From an uncultured Solobacterium sp. (lineage in GTDB: Bacteria; Bacillota_I; Bacilli_A; Erysipelotrichales; Erysipelotrichaceae): 8,765 nucleotides of DNA. Made by a program: the position numbers and the translations under genes. Location: the NCBI GenBank assembly GCA_938041275.1, contig CALISH010000141.1, positions 1 through 8,765 on the forward strand. Direction: 5' to 3'. Under the pieces are notes generated by a model that worked only from the letters and a program-made list of their open reading frames with translations, had not been told where the DNA came from and did not search any database. Shown here piece after piece: positions 1-6,858 of the stretch. Numbering within the stretch: the first letter of the stretch is position 1; every line of letters starts with the position of its first letter.

Positions 1-13
1 CGATGAGAGGGTC

Positions 14-42
14 GATGATAATCAAATAAATTGATTATCATC
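14..42. repeat. Perfect 12-bp inverted repeat (hairpin or operator)
   Basis: The arms GATGATAATCAA (14-25) and TTGATTATCATC (31-42) are exact reverse complements around a 5-base loop. No T-run follows on the plus strand, so it is not a typical intrinsic terminator for an incoming gene. It lies over the only candidate C-terminal tail of an upstream gene (TGA at 32-34). It could be an operator or a 3'-end RNA-stabilising hairpin; the sequence does not decide between them. Confidence 0.6.
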
Positions 43-189
43 ACTCTACTCTATTTGATAGATGAAAATGGTGTAATTATCGCTTTGGTTATGTTTAGTG
101 AAAATTAGGAGATCGTCGTGATTAATATAGTGTGAACACTTTAGTGGTATGTTTATTACATTCGCGTTACAATTGAAAAATAGTAGAGA

Positions 190-208
190 GAATCATGATA
201 AATGATTC
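190..208. repeat. Perfect 7-bp inverted repeat in the operon leader
   Basis: GAATCAT (190-196) pairs exactly with ATGATTC (202-208) across a 5-base loop. It overlaps the weak -10 candidate at 197-202 and lies 16 bases before the next palindrome. This placement would suit a repressor site or a leader RNA hairpin. Confidence 0.5.
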
Positions 209-223
209 GACTTACATAATAGG

Positions 224-244
224 AATTACACATGTAGTGTAATT
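224..244. promoter_or_regulatory. Perfect 8-bp palindrome just before the lipoprotein gene, candidate operator
   Basis: AATTACAC (224-231) and GTGTAATT (237-244) are exact reverse complements around ATGTA. The right arm is repeated alone at 71-78. The palindrome ends 20 bases before the start codon and 10 bases before the Shine-Dalgarno sequence at 255-259. It would therefore lie in the 5' untranslated region or next to the transcription start. The repeated half-site favours a DNA-binding site over a chance hairpin, but the regulator is unknown. Confidence 0.4.
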
Positions 245-264
245 GATAGACATAGGGAGAGAAT

Positions 265-1293
265 ATGAAAAATATCGTAACAAAACTGTTGACTACTGTA
301 TTATCTGTAGCACTTTTGGCAGGATGTACACCAAAAACCAAGAAGGAATCATCGACACCAACAGAAACACCAAAGGCAGTTGAGCCAGTTGATGTAAACG
401 TAGCAACCTTAAAGGGACCAACATCAATGGGTATGGTTCAAATGATGAAGGAAAATGACGAAGGTAAGATTACTTCCAACAATTATAAGTTCGAAATCTT
501 ATCTTCAGTAGATGAAGTTACACCAAAGATTGTAAAGGGAGATGTTGATATTGCGGCAGTTCCTGCAAATCTTGCGTCTGTACTCTATAACAAGATGGAA
601 AAGAATTTACAGGTATTGGCTATCAATACATTGGGTGTTCTATATATCTGTGAAACAGGTGATTCTATCCACTCTGTAGCGGACTTAAAGGGTAAGACAA
701 TTTATGCAAGTGGTAAGGGTGCTACTCCAGAGTATGTACTTAATTACATTTTAGAAAAGAATGGTCTTCAAGTGGGAACAGATGTTACGATTGAATGGAA
801 GAGCGAACACGCAGAATGTGTTCAGGCTTTAGCACAAGATCCAAATGCAATCGCAATGTTACCACAACCATTTGTTACTGCAGCTGCAGCTAAGAATGAT
901 AAAATTCATGCGGCATTAGACTTAACAAAGGAATGGGACGAAATCCAAAAAAATGAAAAGAATAAGAGTTCATTGATCACTGGTGTTGTAGTAGCACGTA
1001 AAGATTTTGTGGAAGCACACCCAGAAGCAGTTATGGATTTCTTAGAGAAGTATGAAGTATCTATTAAGTTTGTAAATGAAAATAACGATGAAGCAGCGAC
1101 AATGATTGAATCCTATGATATTATTGCGGCAGCAGTCGCTAAGAAAGCATTACCATTCTGCAACATTACATACATCGCTGGTAAAGAGATGAAGGAGAAA
1201 CTTTCAGGTTATCTCAGTGTATTAAATGAGCAGAATCCAAAGTCAGTCGGTGGCAGCTTACCGGAAGATGATTTCTATTATGGAGCTAACTAA
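265..1293 (+). CDS. ABC transporter substrate-binding lipoprotein, NMT1/SsuA (NitT/TauT-like) type
   Basis: This is the extracytoplasmic receptor of an ABC importer, anchored to the outer face of the membrane by lipid. The N-terminus is a type II signal peptide: lysines at 3 and 7, a hydrophobic stretch 8-18, and the lipobox LLAG before Cys21. A Thr/Pro/Glu/Lys-rich linker (22-40) precedes the binding domain (about 43-335). The segment KGDVDIAAVPANLASVLYNK at 91-110 is typical of the NMT1/SsuA fold, as is the 'ADLKGKTIY' element near 139-147 that begins the second lobe. The length of 342 residues is normal. The start is fixed by GGGAG at 255-259, five bases upstream. The gene overlaps the permease by 14 bases, so the two are translationally coupled. 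Relatives bind aliphatic sulfonates, taurine, nitrate or pyrimidine thiamine precursors; the ligand here cannot be told from sequence. Confidence 0.9.
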   Translation: MKNIVTKLLTTVLSVALLAGCTPKTKKESSTPTETPKAVEPVDVNVATLKGPTSMGMVQMMKENDEGKITSNNYKFEILSSVDEVTPKIVKGDVDIAAVPANLASVLYNKMEKNLQVLAINTLGVLYICETGDSIHSVADLKGKTIYASGKGATPEYVLNYILEKNGLQVGTDVTIEWKSEHAECVQALAQDPNAIAMLPQPFVTAAAAKNDKIHAALDLTKEWDEIQKNEKNKSSLITGVVVARKDFVEAHPEAVMDFLEKYEVSIKFVNENNDEAATMIESYDIIAAAVAKKALPFCNITYIAGKEMKEKLSGYLSVLNEQNPKSVGGSLPEDDFYYGAN

Positions 1294-2038
1294 ATCAAAG
1301 GTTAAAATCTGGACAATACTATTTTGGCTTCTCGTATGGCAAGCCATCAGTATGATATTAAATCAGGAGATACTACTGGTATCTCCTTTTACCGTTATTT
1401 TACGACTAACAGAATTACTAAAAACAGTAGATTTCTACCAATCTATTTTACGTTCACTTGTGAATATTAGTTTAGGTTTTATACTAGCGATGATAGCAGG
1501 AATTTTGATGGCTATCTTTGCCGCAAAGTATAACTGGTTTAAACAGTTACTAGCTCCACTTGTCTTTACAGTAAAGTCGATTCCGGTCGCTTCCTTTATT
1601 ATTCTTGTGCTGATTTGGGTACGCTCTGCACAACTATCGATTGTGATTTCCTTCTTAATGGTCTTTCCAATTTTCTATGAGAATGTGCGAAAGGGGATTG
1701 AGATGTGTGACCATCAGTTGCTAGAAATGGCAGACGTATTTGAACTATCCAATTTTACGCGTATTCGTTATATTTATACTTCAAGTATTCTTCCATACTT
1801 CCAAAGTGCTTGTTCCTTAGCGTTAGGTCTTGCATGGAAATCAGGTATTGCGGCTGAAGTTATCGGTTTACCAAAGTTTTCGATTGGAGAACACTTACAA
1901 CAGGCAAAGGTATATTTTGATACAGCCGATTTATTTGCTTGGACACTTGTCATTATTATTTTAAGTACAGTACTGGAAAAACTTGTGATGATTTTGATAC
2001 GTATGCTTATCAAGTATATAGAAACGGAGTGTTTATGA
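1280..2038 (+). CDS. ABC transporter permease, NitT/TauT (SsuC/ThiX-like) family
   Basis: This membrane channel subunit is expected to form a dimer and to receive substrate from the lipoprotein encoded just upstream. The 252-residue product has about six hydrophobic segments (approximately 11-27, 62-81, 102-113, 116-133, 176-194 and 219-240). A cytoplasmic EAA-like loop begins 'EMADVFELSNFTRIRYIY' at about 149 and runs into a Pro at 172; it couples to the ATPase. The frame is open from an ATG at 1226, but that start has no ribosome-binding site and would add a polar tail inside the upstream gene. The ATG at 1280 is preceded by GGAAG at 1263-1267 and gives a normal family N-terminus. The stop overlaps the ATPase start (ATGA), as is usual in a tightly coupled operon. 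Confidence 0.87.
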   Translation: MELTKSKVKIWTILFWLLVWQAISMILNQEILLVSPFTVILRLTELLKTVDFYQSILRSLVNISLGFILAMIAGILMAIFAAKYNWFKQLLAPLVFTVKSIPVASFIILVLIWVRSAQLSIVISFLMVFPIFYENVRKGIEMCDHQLLEMADVFELSNFTRIRYIYTSSILPYFQSACSLALGLAWKSGIAAEVIGLPKFSIGEHLQQAKVYFDTADLFAWTLVIIILSTVLEKLVMILIRMLIKYIETECL

Positions 2039-2622
2039 TGGATACAATTCAATTACATGATATTTGTAAAACATTTGATCAACATCCTGTTTTCACAAAT
2101 TGGAACCATAACTTTGAAACAGGGATGGTACATGTACTCAAAGGTCCGTCTGGTTGTGGTAAAACAACACTGTTAAGAATGTTAATGGGTTTAGAAATAC
2201 CGGATTCTGGAACAATCACACCACTACAGAACTATCGCAAAGCAACAGTGTTTCAAGAAGATAGACTCTGTGAGAATTTAAGTGCCATGCAGAATGTTTT
2301 GATGGTTGTACGTAATCAATCTAAGAAAGATTTACTTGAACAATTAATACAAGACTTTTCTCAAGTGGGCCTTGATGATATGTTCCAAAAGGTATCTACT
2401 TTATCTGGTGGTATGAAGCGCAGAGTCGCAATTCTACGTGCTATGTACGCAAAAGCAGATATATTATTCTTTGATGAACCCTTAAAAGGTTTAGATGATA
2501 TTACAAAAGAAAAAGTTATGAGATTCATCAAAGAAAGAATCAAAGATAAGACTGTTTTTTGGGTAACGCATGACGCAGATGAATATACAGTTTTTGATAA
2601 ATATCAGCTACATGAATTATAA
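2035..2622 (+). CDS. ABC transporter ATP-binding subunit, short NitT/TauT-like
   Basis: This cytoplasmic ATPase powers the importer formed with the two preceding genes. All catalytic elements are present in the 195-residue product: Walker A GPSGCGKT at 37-44, Q-loop Gln74 (VFQED), signature LSGGM at 123-127, Walker B ILFFDE at 143-148, the D-loop-like KGLDD at 151-155 and the switch His179 (WVTHD). It ends soon after the H-loop, so it lacks most of the C-terminal tail seen in the roughly 250-residue NitT/TauT ATPases. An earlier in-frame ATG at 1939 lies deep inside the permease gene and has no support. The start at 2035 has GGAG at 2026-2029 and overlaps the permease stop. A second ATG at 2038 is nearly as good. 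Confidence 0.9.
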   Translation: MMDTIQLHDICKTFDQHPVFTNWNHNFETGMVHVLKGPSGCGKTTLLRMLMGLEIPDSGTITPLQNYRKATVFQEDRLCENLSAMQNVLMVVRNQSKKDLLEQLIQDFSQVGLDDMFQKVSTLSGGMKRRVAILRAMYAKADILFFDEPLKGLDDITKEKVMRFIKERIKDKTVFWVTHDADEYTVFDKYQLHEL

Positions 2623-2637
2623 TGAATGTAGCTTTTT
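2606..2637 (+). terminator. Candidate intrinsic terminator or attenuator over the ATPase stop codon
   Basis: AGCTACAT (2606-2613) pairs perfectly with ATGTAGCT (2626-2633) across a 12-base loop, and a run of five T follows at 2633-2637. The TAA stop of the ATPase (2620-2622) sits in the loop. The stem has only three G/C pairs, so termination should be partial and may set a ratio between the transporter and the two downstream genes. It argues against the ATG at 2622 being the start of the next gene, because that codon lies in the loop next to the descending arm. Confidence 0.5.
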
Positions 2638-2654
2638 ATATGAGGATTAAAATC

Positions 2655-2966
2655 ATGTTTAGTAAGAAACTAATTTATGTAAAAGTATATGCAAATCATT
2701 GTAGCAATGCACTACTGTTTCAAAGCGAAGATACATCAATTCAACCAAGAGATATCGTGATTGTTTCTTTGCATGGAAAAGAAGTTCCGGCAATGGTTGT
2801 ACAAGTTTCTCGTAAGATAAAGAACAAGGATATAAACCCAGAGTTTATCTTACGCAAAGCAGGATTCTTTGAAAGAAATAAACTATCTACAGATGTTCGT
2901 AATCGTGTGAAGAATGAAGAACTCGCATGGATAGATGAAATTGAATATTGGAATGCAATGGAATAG
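2655..2966 (+). CDS. Small protein of unknown function
   Basis: I do not recognise this 103-residue protein. The N-terminal half (about 6-58) looks like a small beta-barrel, with alternating hydrophobic strands and a 'QPRDIVIVSLHGKEVPAMVVQV'-type segment. It distantly recalls barrels such as the N-terminal domain of PriA, but the similarity is too weak for a call. The C-terminal half is charged and probably helical (ERNKLSTDVRNRVKNEELAW). There are no membrane segments or signal peptide, so it should be cytoplasmic. The frame is open from an ATG at 2622, but the ATG at 2655 is preferred because TGAGG at 2641-2645 stands nine bases before it and the earlier codon lies in a hairpin. Twelve bases separate it from the hydrolase gene, so the two are probably co-transcribed. 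Confidence 0.65.
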   Translation: MFSKKLIYVKVYANHCSNALLFQSEDTSIQPRDIVIVSLHGKEVPAMVVQVSRKIKNKDINPEFILRKAGFFERNKLSTDVRNRVKNEELAWIDEIEYWNAME

Positions 2967-2978
2967 GAATGAGGATAT

Positions 2979-4244
2979 ATGAAAACAGAGATTAATAAAA
3001 TCATTGATGCACAACAAGATGAGATGATTGCATTAGGTAAAAAGTTGTTTATGCATCCAGAACTTGGCTATAAAGAATTTGAAACAAAAAAGATGGTTCA
3101 AGAAGAACTTGCTAAGTATGATATTCATGCGGAAGCGGAATATTTTGAGACTGGCTTTCAAGTAAGTATTGGAGAAGGGAAACCACATATTGGATTGATT
3201 GCGGAATTAGATGCGATTCCTGTGGAAGGACATCCATGTTCAAATCCAAAGGACCATGCGGCACATGCATGCGGACATAGTACACAAGTCGCAATCATGG
3301 TAAATGCAATCATTGCGTTAAAGAAATCGGGTTTATTAGAGAAAAAAGGGAAAGTAACATTGTTCTTTACACCAGCAGAGGAATATACGGATCTAGACTA
3401 TCGTCGGAAACTAATTCAGGAAGGAAAGATTCGATACATCGGTGGAAAGATGAATATGTTAGAAGCTGGTGTATTTGATGTTTGCGACTGTATCATTCAC
3501 TTACATGCAATGGGTTCTACGTATGCATATGGCTATGGCTCTTCTCTTGCTGGATTTAAATACAAGAAAATTATCTTCAAAGGGAAGGCATCACATGCAG
3601 GAGTACTACCACATTTAGGTATCAATGCGCTCAATGAATTTACATTATTCAATGCGGCTCTAGGAATGTTGCGTGAGACCTTTGAAGAAAAAGATATGGT
3701 ACGTGTACATGGCATTTTGACAAAGGGTGGAGATACAATTAACAGTGTTCCTTCAGAAGTAATCTATGAATGTTATATTCGTACTTTAAATCAAGATAAG
3801 TTATTAGAAATTGATCACCAAATTTCATCGATGGCACAACATTGTGCTGCCGCATTAGGTGGAAGTGTAGAGTTTGCGGATATGATAGGATATCTACCAT
3901 TTACACCAAACCCGGTACTTAGTGAGGTTGCCCATCAGAATATCTTAGATTACACAACGGAAGATAAAATCATTGCAAATGAAAGAAGTATTGCCGGTGG
4001 TGACGTAGGTGATGTCTCCTGTTTCTATCCAATGATTCAGTTTGGATACAATGGTTTTAGTGGTGCAATTCATGGTGTAGATTTTAAGATTGTAGACCCA
4101 TATAAAGCATTTATAGAACCAGCAAAAATTGTATGTGGATGTATCGTTGATTTATTAGAGAAACCTGAGTTAATTGAACAAATCAAAGCTTCACATCACA
4201 GTATGGATAAAGAAGTATATAAAGCATATTTACAAGGAAAATAA
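2979..4244 (+). CDS. M20-family metal-dependent amidohydrolase (M20D-like)
   Basis: This is a cytoplasmic hydrolase expected to cut an amide bond in a small molecule using two metal ions. The 421-residue length fits the family. The N-terminus carries the M20D element KKLFMHPELGYKEFETKK (about 21-38). The catalytic region has AELDAIP at 75-81 (Asp78), the metal-binding ACGH at 97-100 (Cys98, His100), TPAEE at 131-135 (Glu134/Glu135) and HLHA at 174-177. The lid/dimerisation domain spans about 190-300, with SHAG at 205-208. His365 is the likely last metal ligand. The usual RADMDALP and SEDF-type motifs appear as AELDAIP and GGDVGD, closer to the AbgB/ACY1L2 branch. GAGG at 2971-2974 supports the start. 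Lying behind an importer, it may process the imported compound, as the M20 enzyme YlmB does for thiamine precursors, but no TPP element supports that link here. Confidence 0.85.
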   Translation: MKTEINKIIDAQQDEMIALGKKLFMHPELGYKEFETKKMVQEELAKYDIHAEAEYFETGFQVSIGEGKPHIGLIAELDAIPVEGHPCSNPKDHAAHACGHSTQVAIMVNAIIALKKSGLLEKKGKVTLFFTPAEEYTDLDYRRKLIQEGKIRYIGGKMNMLEAGVFDVCDCIIHLHAMGSTYAYGYGSSLAGFKYKKIIFKGKASHAGVLPHLGINALNEFTLFNAALGMLRETFEEKDMVRVHGILTKGGDTINSVPSEVIYECYIRTLNQDKLLEIDHQISSMAQHCAAALGGSVEFADMIGYLPFTPNPVLSEVAHQNILDYTTEDKIIANERSIAGGDVGDVSCFYPMIQFGYNGFSGAIHGVDFKIVDPYKAFIEPAKIVCGCIVDLLEKPELIEQIKASHHSMDKEVYKAYLQGK

Positions 4245-4274
4245 ATTGAGAGGGAACTGCTATCAAAAATAAAA

Positions 4275-4329
4275 AACTACATATACGAAAAATATAGTGT
4301 ATAAACGATTTAATTCGTGATATATAGTT
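4275..4329. repeat. Imperfect inverted repeat between the hydrolase and AbiH-like genes
   Basis: AACTACATATACGA (4275-4288) is nearly complementary to the segment 4315-4329 (TCGTGATATATAGTT), with a bulge and one mismatch. The gap between the two genes is 118 bases. It contains no convincing terminator T-run and no paired -35/-10 promoter, although a perfect TATAAT occurs at 4346-4351. The dyad may be a regulatory site of the AbiH-like gene; support is weak. Confidence 0.3.
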
Positions 4330-4362
4330 TACGTGTAACACAAATTATAATGGAGACCAACT

Positions 4363-4782
4363 ATGAAATTATTTATATTAGGGAATGGATTTGATATTGC
4401 TCATGGTTTACGAACTAGATATTCAGATTATAGGGAATTTCTAAAAACAAATGATAAATATTTTTTGTACCAATTCGAAAATCAATTTCATTTTTGTGGA
4501 AATGCTTTATGGGGAAATCTAGAAGAGAATATTGACCAAATTTATTTATTAGATGATCTTAGTAACGATGAAATTGATTTGGGTTTAGAGTGCGAAGTGG
4601 ATATACAATATACATTAGATGCAGATTATAAAAATAAATTTGGCTTTTTGAATAGATACATTACGAATCTCAACTCGTGGATTGAGAGCATTGAATTAAA
4701 CTCAGTATCAAAAAAAACTAACAACATTAGTAATGATGATTATTTTATAACTTTTAATTACACAAAAGTTTTAGAAGAAATA
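4363..4782 (+). pseudogene. AbiH-like abortive-infection gene, 5' fragment
   Basis: This is the part of the reading frame that belongs to AbiH, a family of phage abortive-infection proteins usually about 270-380 residues long. Only about 140 residues remain. The diagnostic N-terminal GNGFD motif (7-11) and the FNYT motif (131-134) are present, but everything after 'FNYTKVLEEIF' is missing. Hand-counted GC over 4381-4740 is 103 of 360 (about 29%), clearly below the upstream hydrolase gene. That fits a defence gene acquired by transfer. It has its own ribosome-binding site and follows a 118-base gap, so it is a separate transcription unit from the transporter operon or a weakly linked one. Confidence 0.65.
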
Positions 4783-6828
4783 TTTGATAGACAAAAAAAA
4801 GAAAGAAAAAATGTAAGAGATAAATATAAGGCAATTTGGAATTTGTTTAGCGATGTTGAGGAAGTTAAGGATATTGAAAATTTTATTTCTGAAGCGATTA
4901 ATGATGAAGGAGTTTTAAAGGATGATGCTTCAATTGGGCTTCGAGATGTCAGAAGACAAAAACAAAATATTAATGCAAACATTAAGGAGAAATTTGATGA
5001 GCTAATTTCTAATAAAAATACACAAAATGCAATTCAGGAAAGAATAGTAACTCAAAGAAATGACAGATATGTAATTGCTGTAAAAACTGATTTTAAAGGG
5101 CTTGTAAAAGGGATAGAACATGATAGATCTGCAACTGGAAGTACAGTTTACATTGAACCTTTAAACGTTGTTTCATTGAATAATAAATTACGTGAATATG
5201 AAGCTCGTGAACGTGAAGAAATCAGGAAAATATTGCTTAGAATTACAGAAATTGTAAAAACTAAAAAGGAAGAAATTCTGGAAATTAAGGGAATTCTGGA
5301 AAAACTAGACTTTATTGATGCTAAAACGACTTATTCAGTTAATAAAAAATGTATCGTTCCCAAAATTATTAACAAGGAATATTTGAAACTAGTTGAGGCA
5401 AGACATCCGTTAATTGATGAAAATATCGTTGTGCCAATTAATTTTGAGCTTGGAAACCCTGAAAATATAATGCTTATAACAGGACCTAATACTGGTGGAA
5501 AAACGGTAACATTGAAAGTAGCTGGACTTCTTACAATTATGGCACTATCTGGTATTCCAATTCCCGCAAATGAAAAAACTGAAGTTGGATATTTTCACAA
5601 TGTATTAGCAGATATTGGGGATGAACAAAGTCTGGAGCAAAATTTATCTTCATTTTCAGGGCATGTTAGCAAAATAAAAGATATAATTGAACACGCAAGC
5701 AGTAAATCACTTGTATTAATGGATGAATTAGGAAGTGGAACTGACCCGATGGAAGGAGCAGCTTTTGCAATGGCAATCATTGATTATTTGAACAAAAAGC
5801 ACGTAACTTCAATAATCACAACCCATTATAGCGAAGTAAAAGCTTATGCCTTTAACACAACAGGAATTAAAAGCGCCTCAATGGAATTTAATGTGGAAAC
5901 ATTGTCACCAACATACAGATTACTGGAAGGAATACCTGGAGAAAGCAATGCTCTTATAATTGCAAGAAAATATGGAATTAGCGAAGAAATTATTGAAAAT
6001 GCGAAAAGTTATATAAGTGAAGATAATCAGCGAGTTGAGGAAATGTTAAAATCCATAAAGGAAAAAAATGATAAATTGGAAATGATGCATGCGCAATTGG
6101 AGGCAACAAGAGCTGAACTTGATAAACAGAAAAACATTTACGAGCAAAAAATGGTAAAACTCGAAAATGAAAAAAATGAAATTATAAAACGTGCCTACGA
6201 AGAAGCCGACAATTACCTGAAAAATATGCAGGCAAAAGCCAAAAATCTGATTGACAAAATTAACAGCGAGGAATCTAAAAAAGAAGATGCCAAAAACGCT
6301 CAAAGAAGCCTGAATATGCTACGTGAATCATTCATTACAGACAAAAAGAAAAATGTAAAGGAAAAGAAAATTATCACTCAAAATGTAGATTTTGCCATTG
6401 GGGAAGAAGTACTTGTAAAAACAATGAATCAAAATGGAAAAATCTTGAAAATAATGCCAGATAACCGCATTCAAGTGCAAACTGGAATATTAAAGCTGGT
6501 TGTATCAACTGATGACATTGTAAAAATTCAAAAGAAAAAAACAAATAAATTTAAAAACTTCGCCTCACTAAAACGAACTTCCCAAGTCCGAGGAGAAATC
6601 GACCTACGTGGAATGAACGCCGATGAAGCAATCGCAGAACTTGAAACTTATATGGATAGAGCAATGCTCACAGGGTATCATGAAATCTATATAATTCACG
6701 GAAAAGGAACAATGGTTTTAAGAAAGAAGATTCATGAATATTTAAGAACTTCAAAATATGTGGCAGAATTTAAGGATGCTAATCAGAATGAAGGTGGAAT
6801 TGGGTGTACGGTGGTTACTTTGAAGTAG
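4363..6828 (+). CDS. mutS2: Chimeric reading frame: truncated AbiH-like N-terminus joined in frame to MutS2 lacking its N-terminus
   Basis: Residues 1 to about 140 look like the start of an AbiH-family abortive-infection protein: LFILGNGFDIAHGL at 3-16, WGNLEEN at 50-56 and FITFNYTKVLE at 128-138. The family then continues toward a 'HIHG' element, which is absent. From about 147 the protein is MutS2: the 'DEGVLKDDAS' element at 181-190, 'GSTVYIEP' at 259-266, Walker A GPNTGGKT at 374-381, Walker B VLMDELGSGTDP at 451-462, THYSE at 487-491, a coiled coil at about 550-660, a KOW-like segment at 675-722, and an Smr nuclease domain at about 744-821 with DLRG and HGKGT. Compared with B. subtilis MutS2 (785 residues, from memory), about 105-110 N-terminal residues are missing. 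MutS2 acts on branched DNA and on collided ribosomes. The start has GGAG at 4352-4355, which belongs to the AbiH gene. A working fusion is unlikely; see the junction entry. Confidence 0.85.
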   Translation: MKLFILGNGFDIAHGLRTRYSDYREFLKTNDKYFLYQFENQFHFCGNALWGNLEENIDQIYLLDDLSNDEIDLGLECEVDIQYTLDADYKNKFGFLNRYITNLNSWIESIELNSVSKKTNNISNDDYFITFNYTKVLEEIFDRQKKERKNVRDKYKAIWNLFSDVEEVKDIENFISEAINDEGVLKDDASIGLRDVRRQKQNINANIKEKFDELISNKNTQNAIQERIVTQRNDRYVIAVKTDFKGLVKGIEHDRSATGSTVYIEPLNVVSLNNKLREYEAREREEIRKILLRITEIVKTKKEEILEIKGILEKLDFIDAKTTYSVNKKCIVPKIINKEYLKLVEARHPLIDENIVVPINFELGNPENIMLITGPNTGGKTVTLKVAGLLTIMALSGIPIPANEKTEVGYFHNVLADIGDEQSLEQNLSSFSGHVSKIKDIIEHASSKSLVLMDELGSGTDPMEGAAFAMAIIDYLNKKHVTSIITTHYSEVKAYAFNTTGIKSASMEFNVETLSPTYRLLEGIPGESNALIIARKYGISEEIIENAKSYISEDNQRVEEMLKSIKEKNDKLEMMHAQLEATRAELDKQKNIYEQKMVKLENEKNEIIKRAYEEADNYLKNMQAKAKNLIDKINSEESKKEDAKNAQRSLNMLRESFITDKKKNVKEKKIITQNVDFAIGEEVLVKTMNQNGKILKIMPDNRIQVQTGILKLVVSTDDIVKIQKKKTNKFKNFASLKRTSQVRGEIDLRGMNADEAIAELETYMDRAMLTGYHEIYIIHGKGTMVLRKKIHEYLRTSKYVAEFKDANQNEGGIGCTVVTLK
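4771..4815. other. Probable junction between two unrelated DNA segments
   Basis: AbiH similarity stops at about 4782 and MutS2 similarity starts by about 4810-4820. Between them is an A-rich stretch (4793-4811, only A with two G) coding for Lys/Glu/Arg. Low-complexity sequence of this kind is a common place for assembly joins and for microhomology-mediated recombination. The exact point cannot be fixed by eye. Two truncated genes meeting here, plus the change in codon style across the point, are the evidence. Confidence 0.6.
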
Positions 6829-6858
6829 GACATTTGATTTAAAGGAGAATGAAAATTT

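Larger units (their letters stand above)
1..264. other. Non-coding leader upstream of the ABC transporter operon
   Basis: No convincing gene is visible on either strand. All three forward frames close early, one of them at the TGA at 32-34, so at most the last ten codons of an upstream gene could be present. The stretch holds three perfect inverted repeats (14-42, 190-208 and 224-244), a short dyad AGTGTGAACACT at 129-140, and the word GTGTAATT at 71-78 and again at 237-244. A weak promoter candidate is TTGAAA at 173-178 with GATAAA at 197-202 (18-base spacer); CATAAT at 215-220 is a better -10 but has no good -35. The conserved TPP riboswitch core was looked for and not found. The density of palindromes suggests transcriptional control of the operon, but this is inference. 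Confidence 0.6.

Noticed and set aside
1..264. TPP riboswitch in the leader, suggested by the ThiXYZ/YlmB-like gene content
   Set aside because: The conserved CTGAGA and ACCTGA...GGTAATGCCAGCGTAGGGA-type elements are absent; only simple palindromes are present.
1226..1279. Upstream start for the permease at 1226
   Set aside because: There is no Shine-Dalgarno sequence, the added residues are polar and lie inside the lipoprotein gene, and the ATG at 1280 has GGAAG upstream.
1939..2034. Upstream start for the ATPase at 1939
   Set aside because: It lies nearly 100 bases inside the permease gene with no ribosome-binding site, and the ABC fold starts only at about 2040.
2622..2654. Start of the small protein at 2622
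   Set aside because: The codon lies in the loop of a hairpin and has no ribosome-binding site; 2655 has TGAGG nine bases before it.
4346..4351. Perfect TATAAT as a promoter -10 for the AbiH-like gene
   Set aside because: No suitable -35 lies 16-18 bases upstream, and transcription from it would begin at or beyond the ribosome-binding site.
6046..6303. Minus-strand reading frame rich in Phe
   Set aside because: It is the antisense of the Lys/Glu-rich MutS2 coiled coil, with no ribosome-binding site and low-complexity hydrophobic translation.
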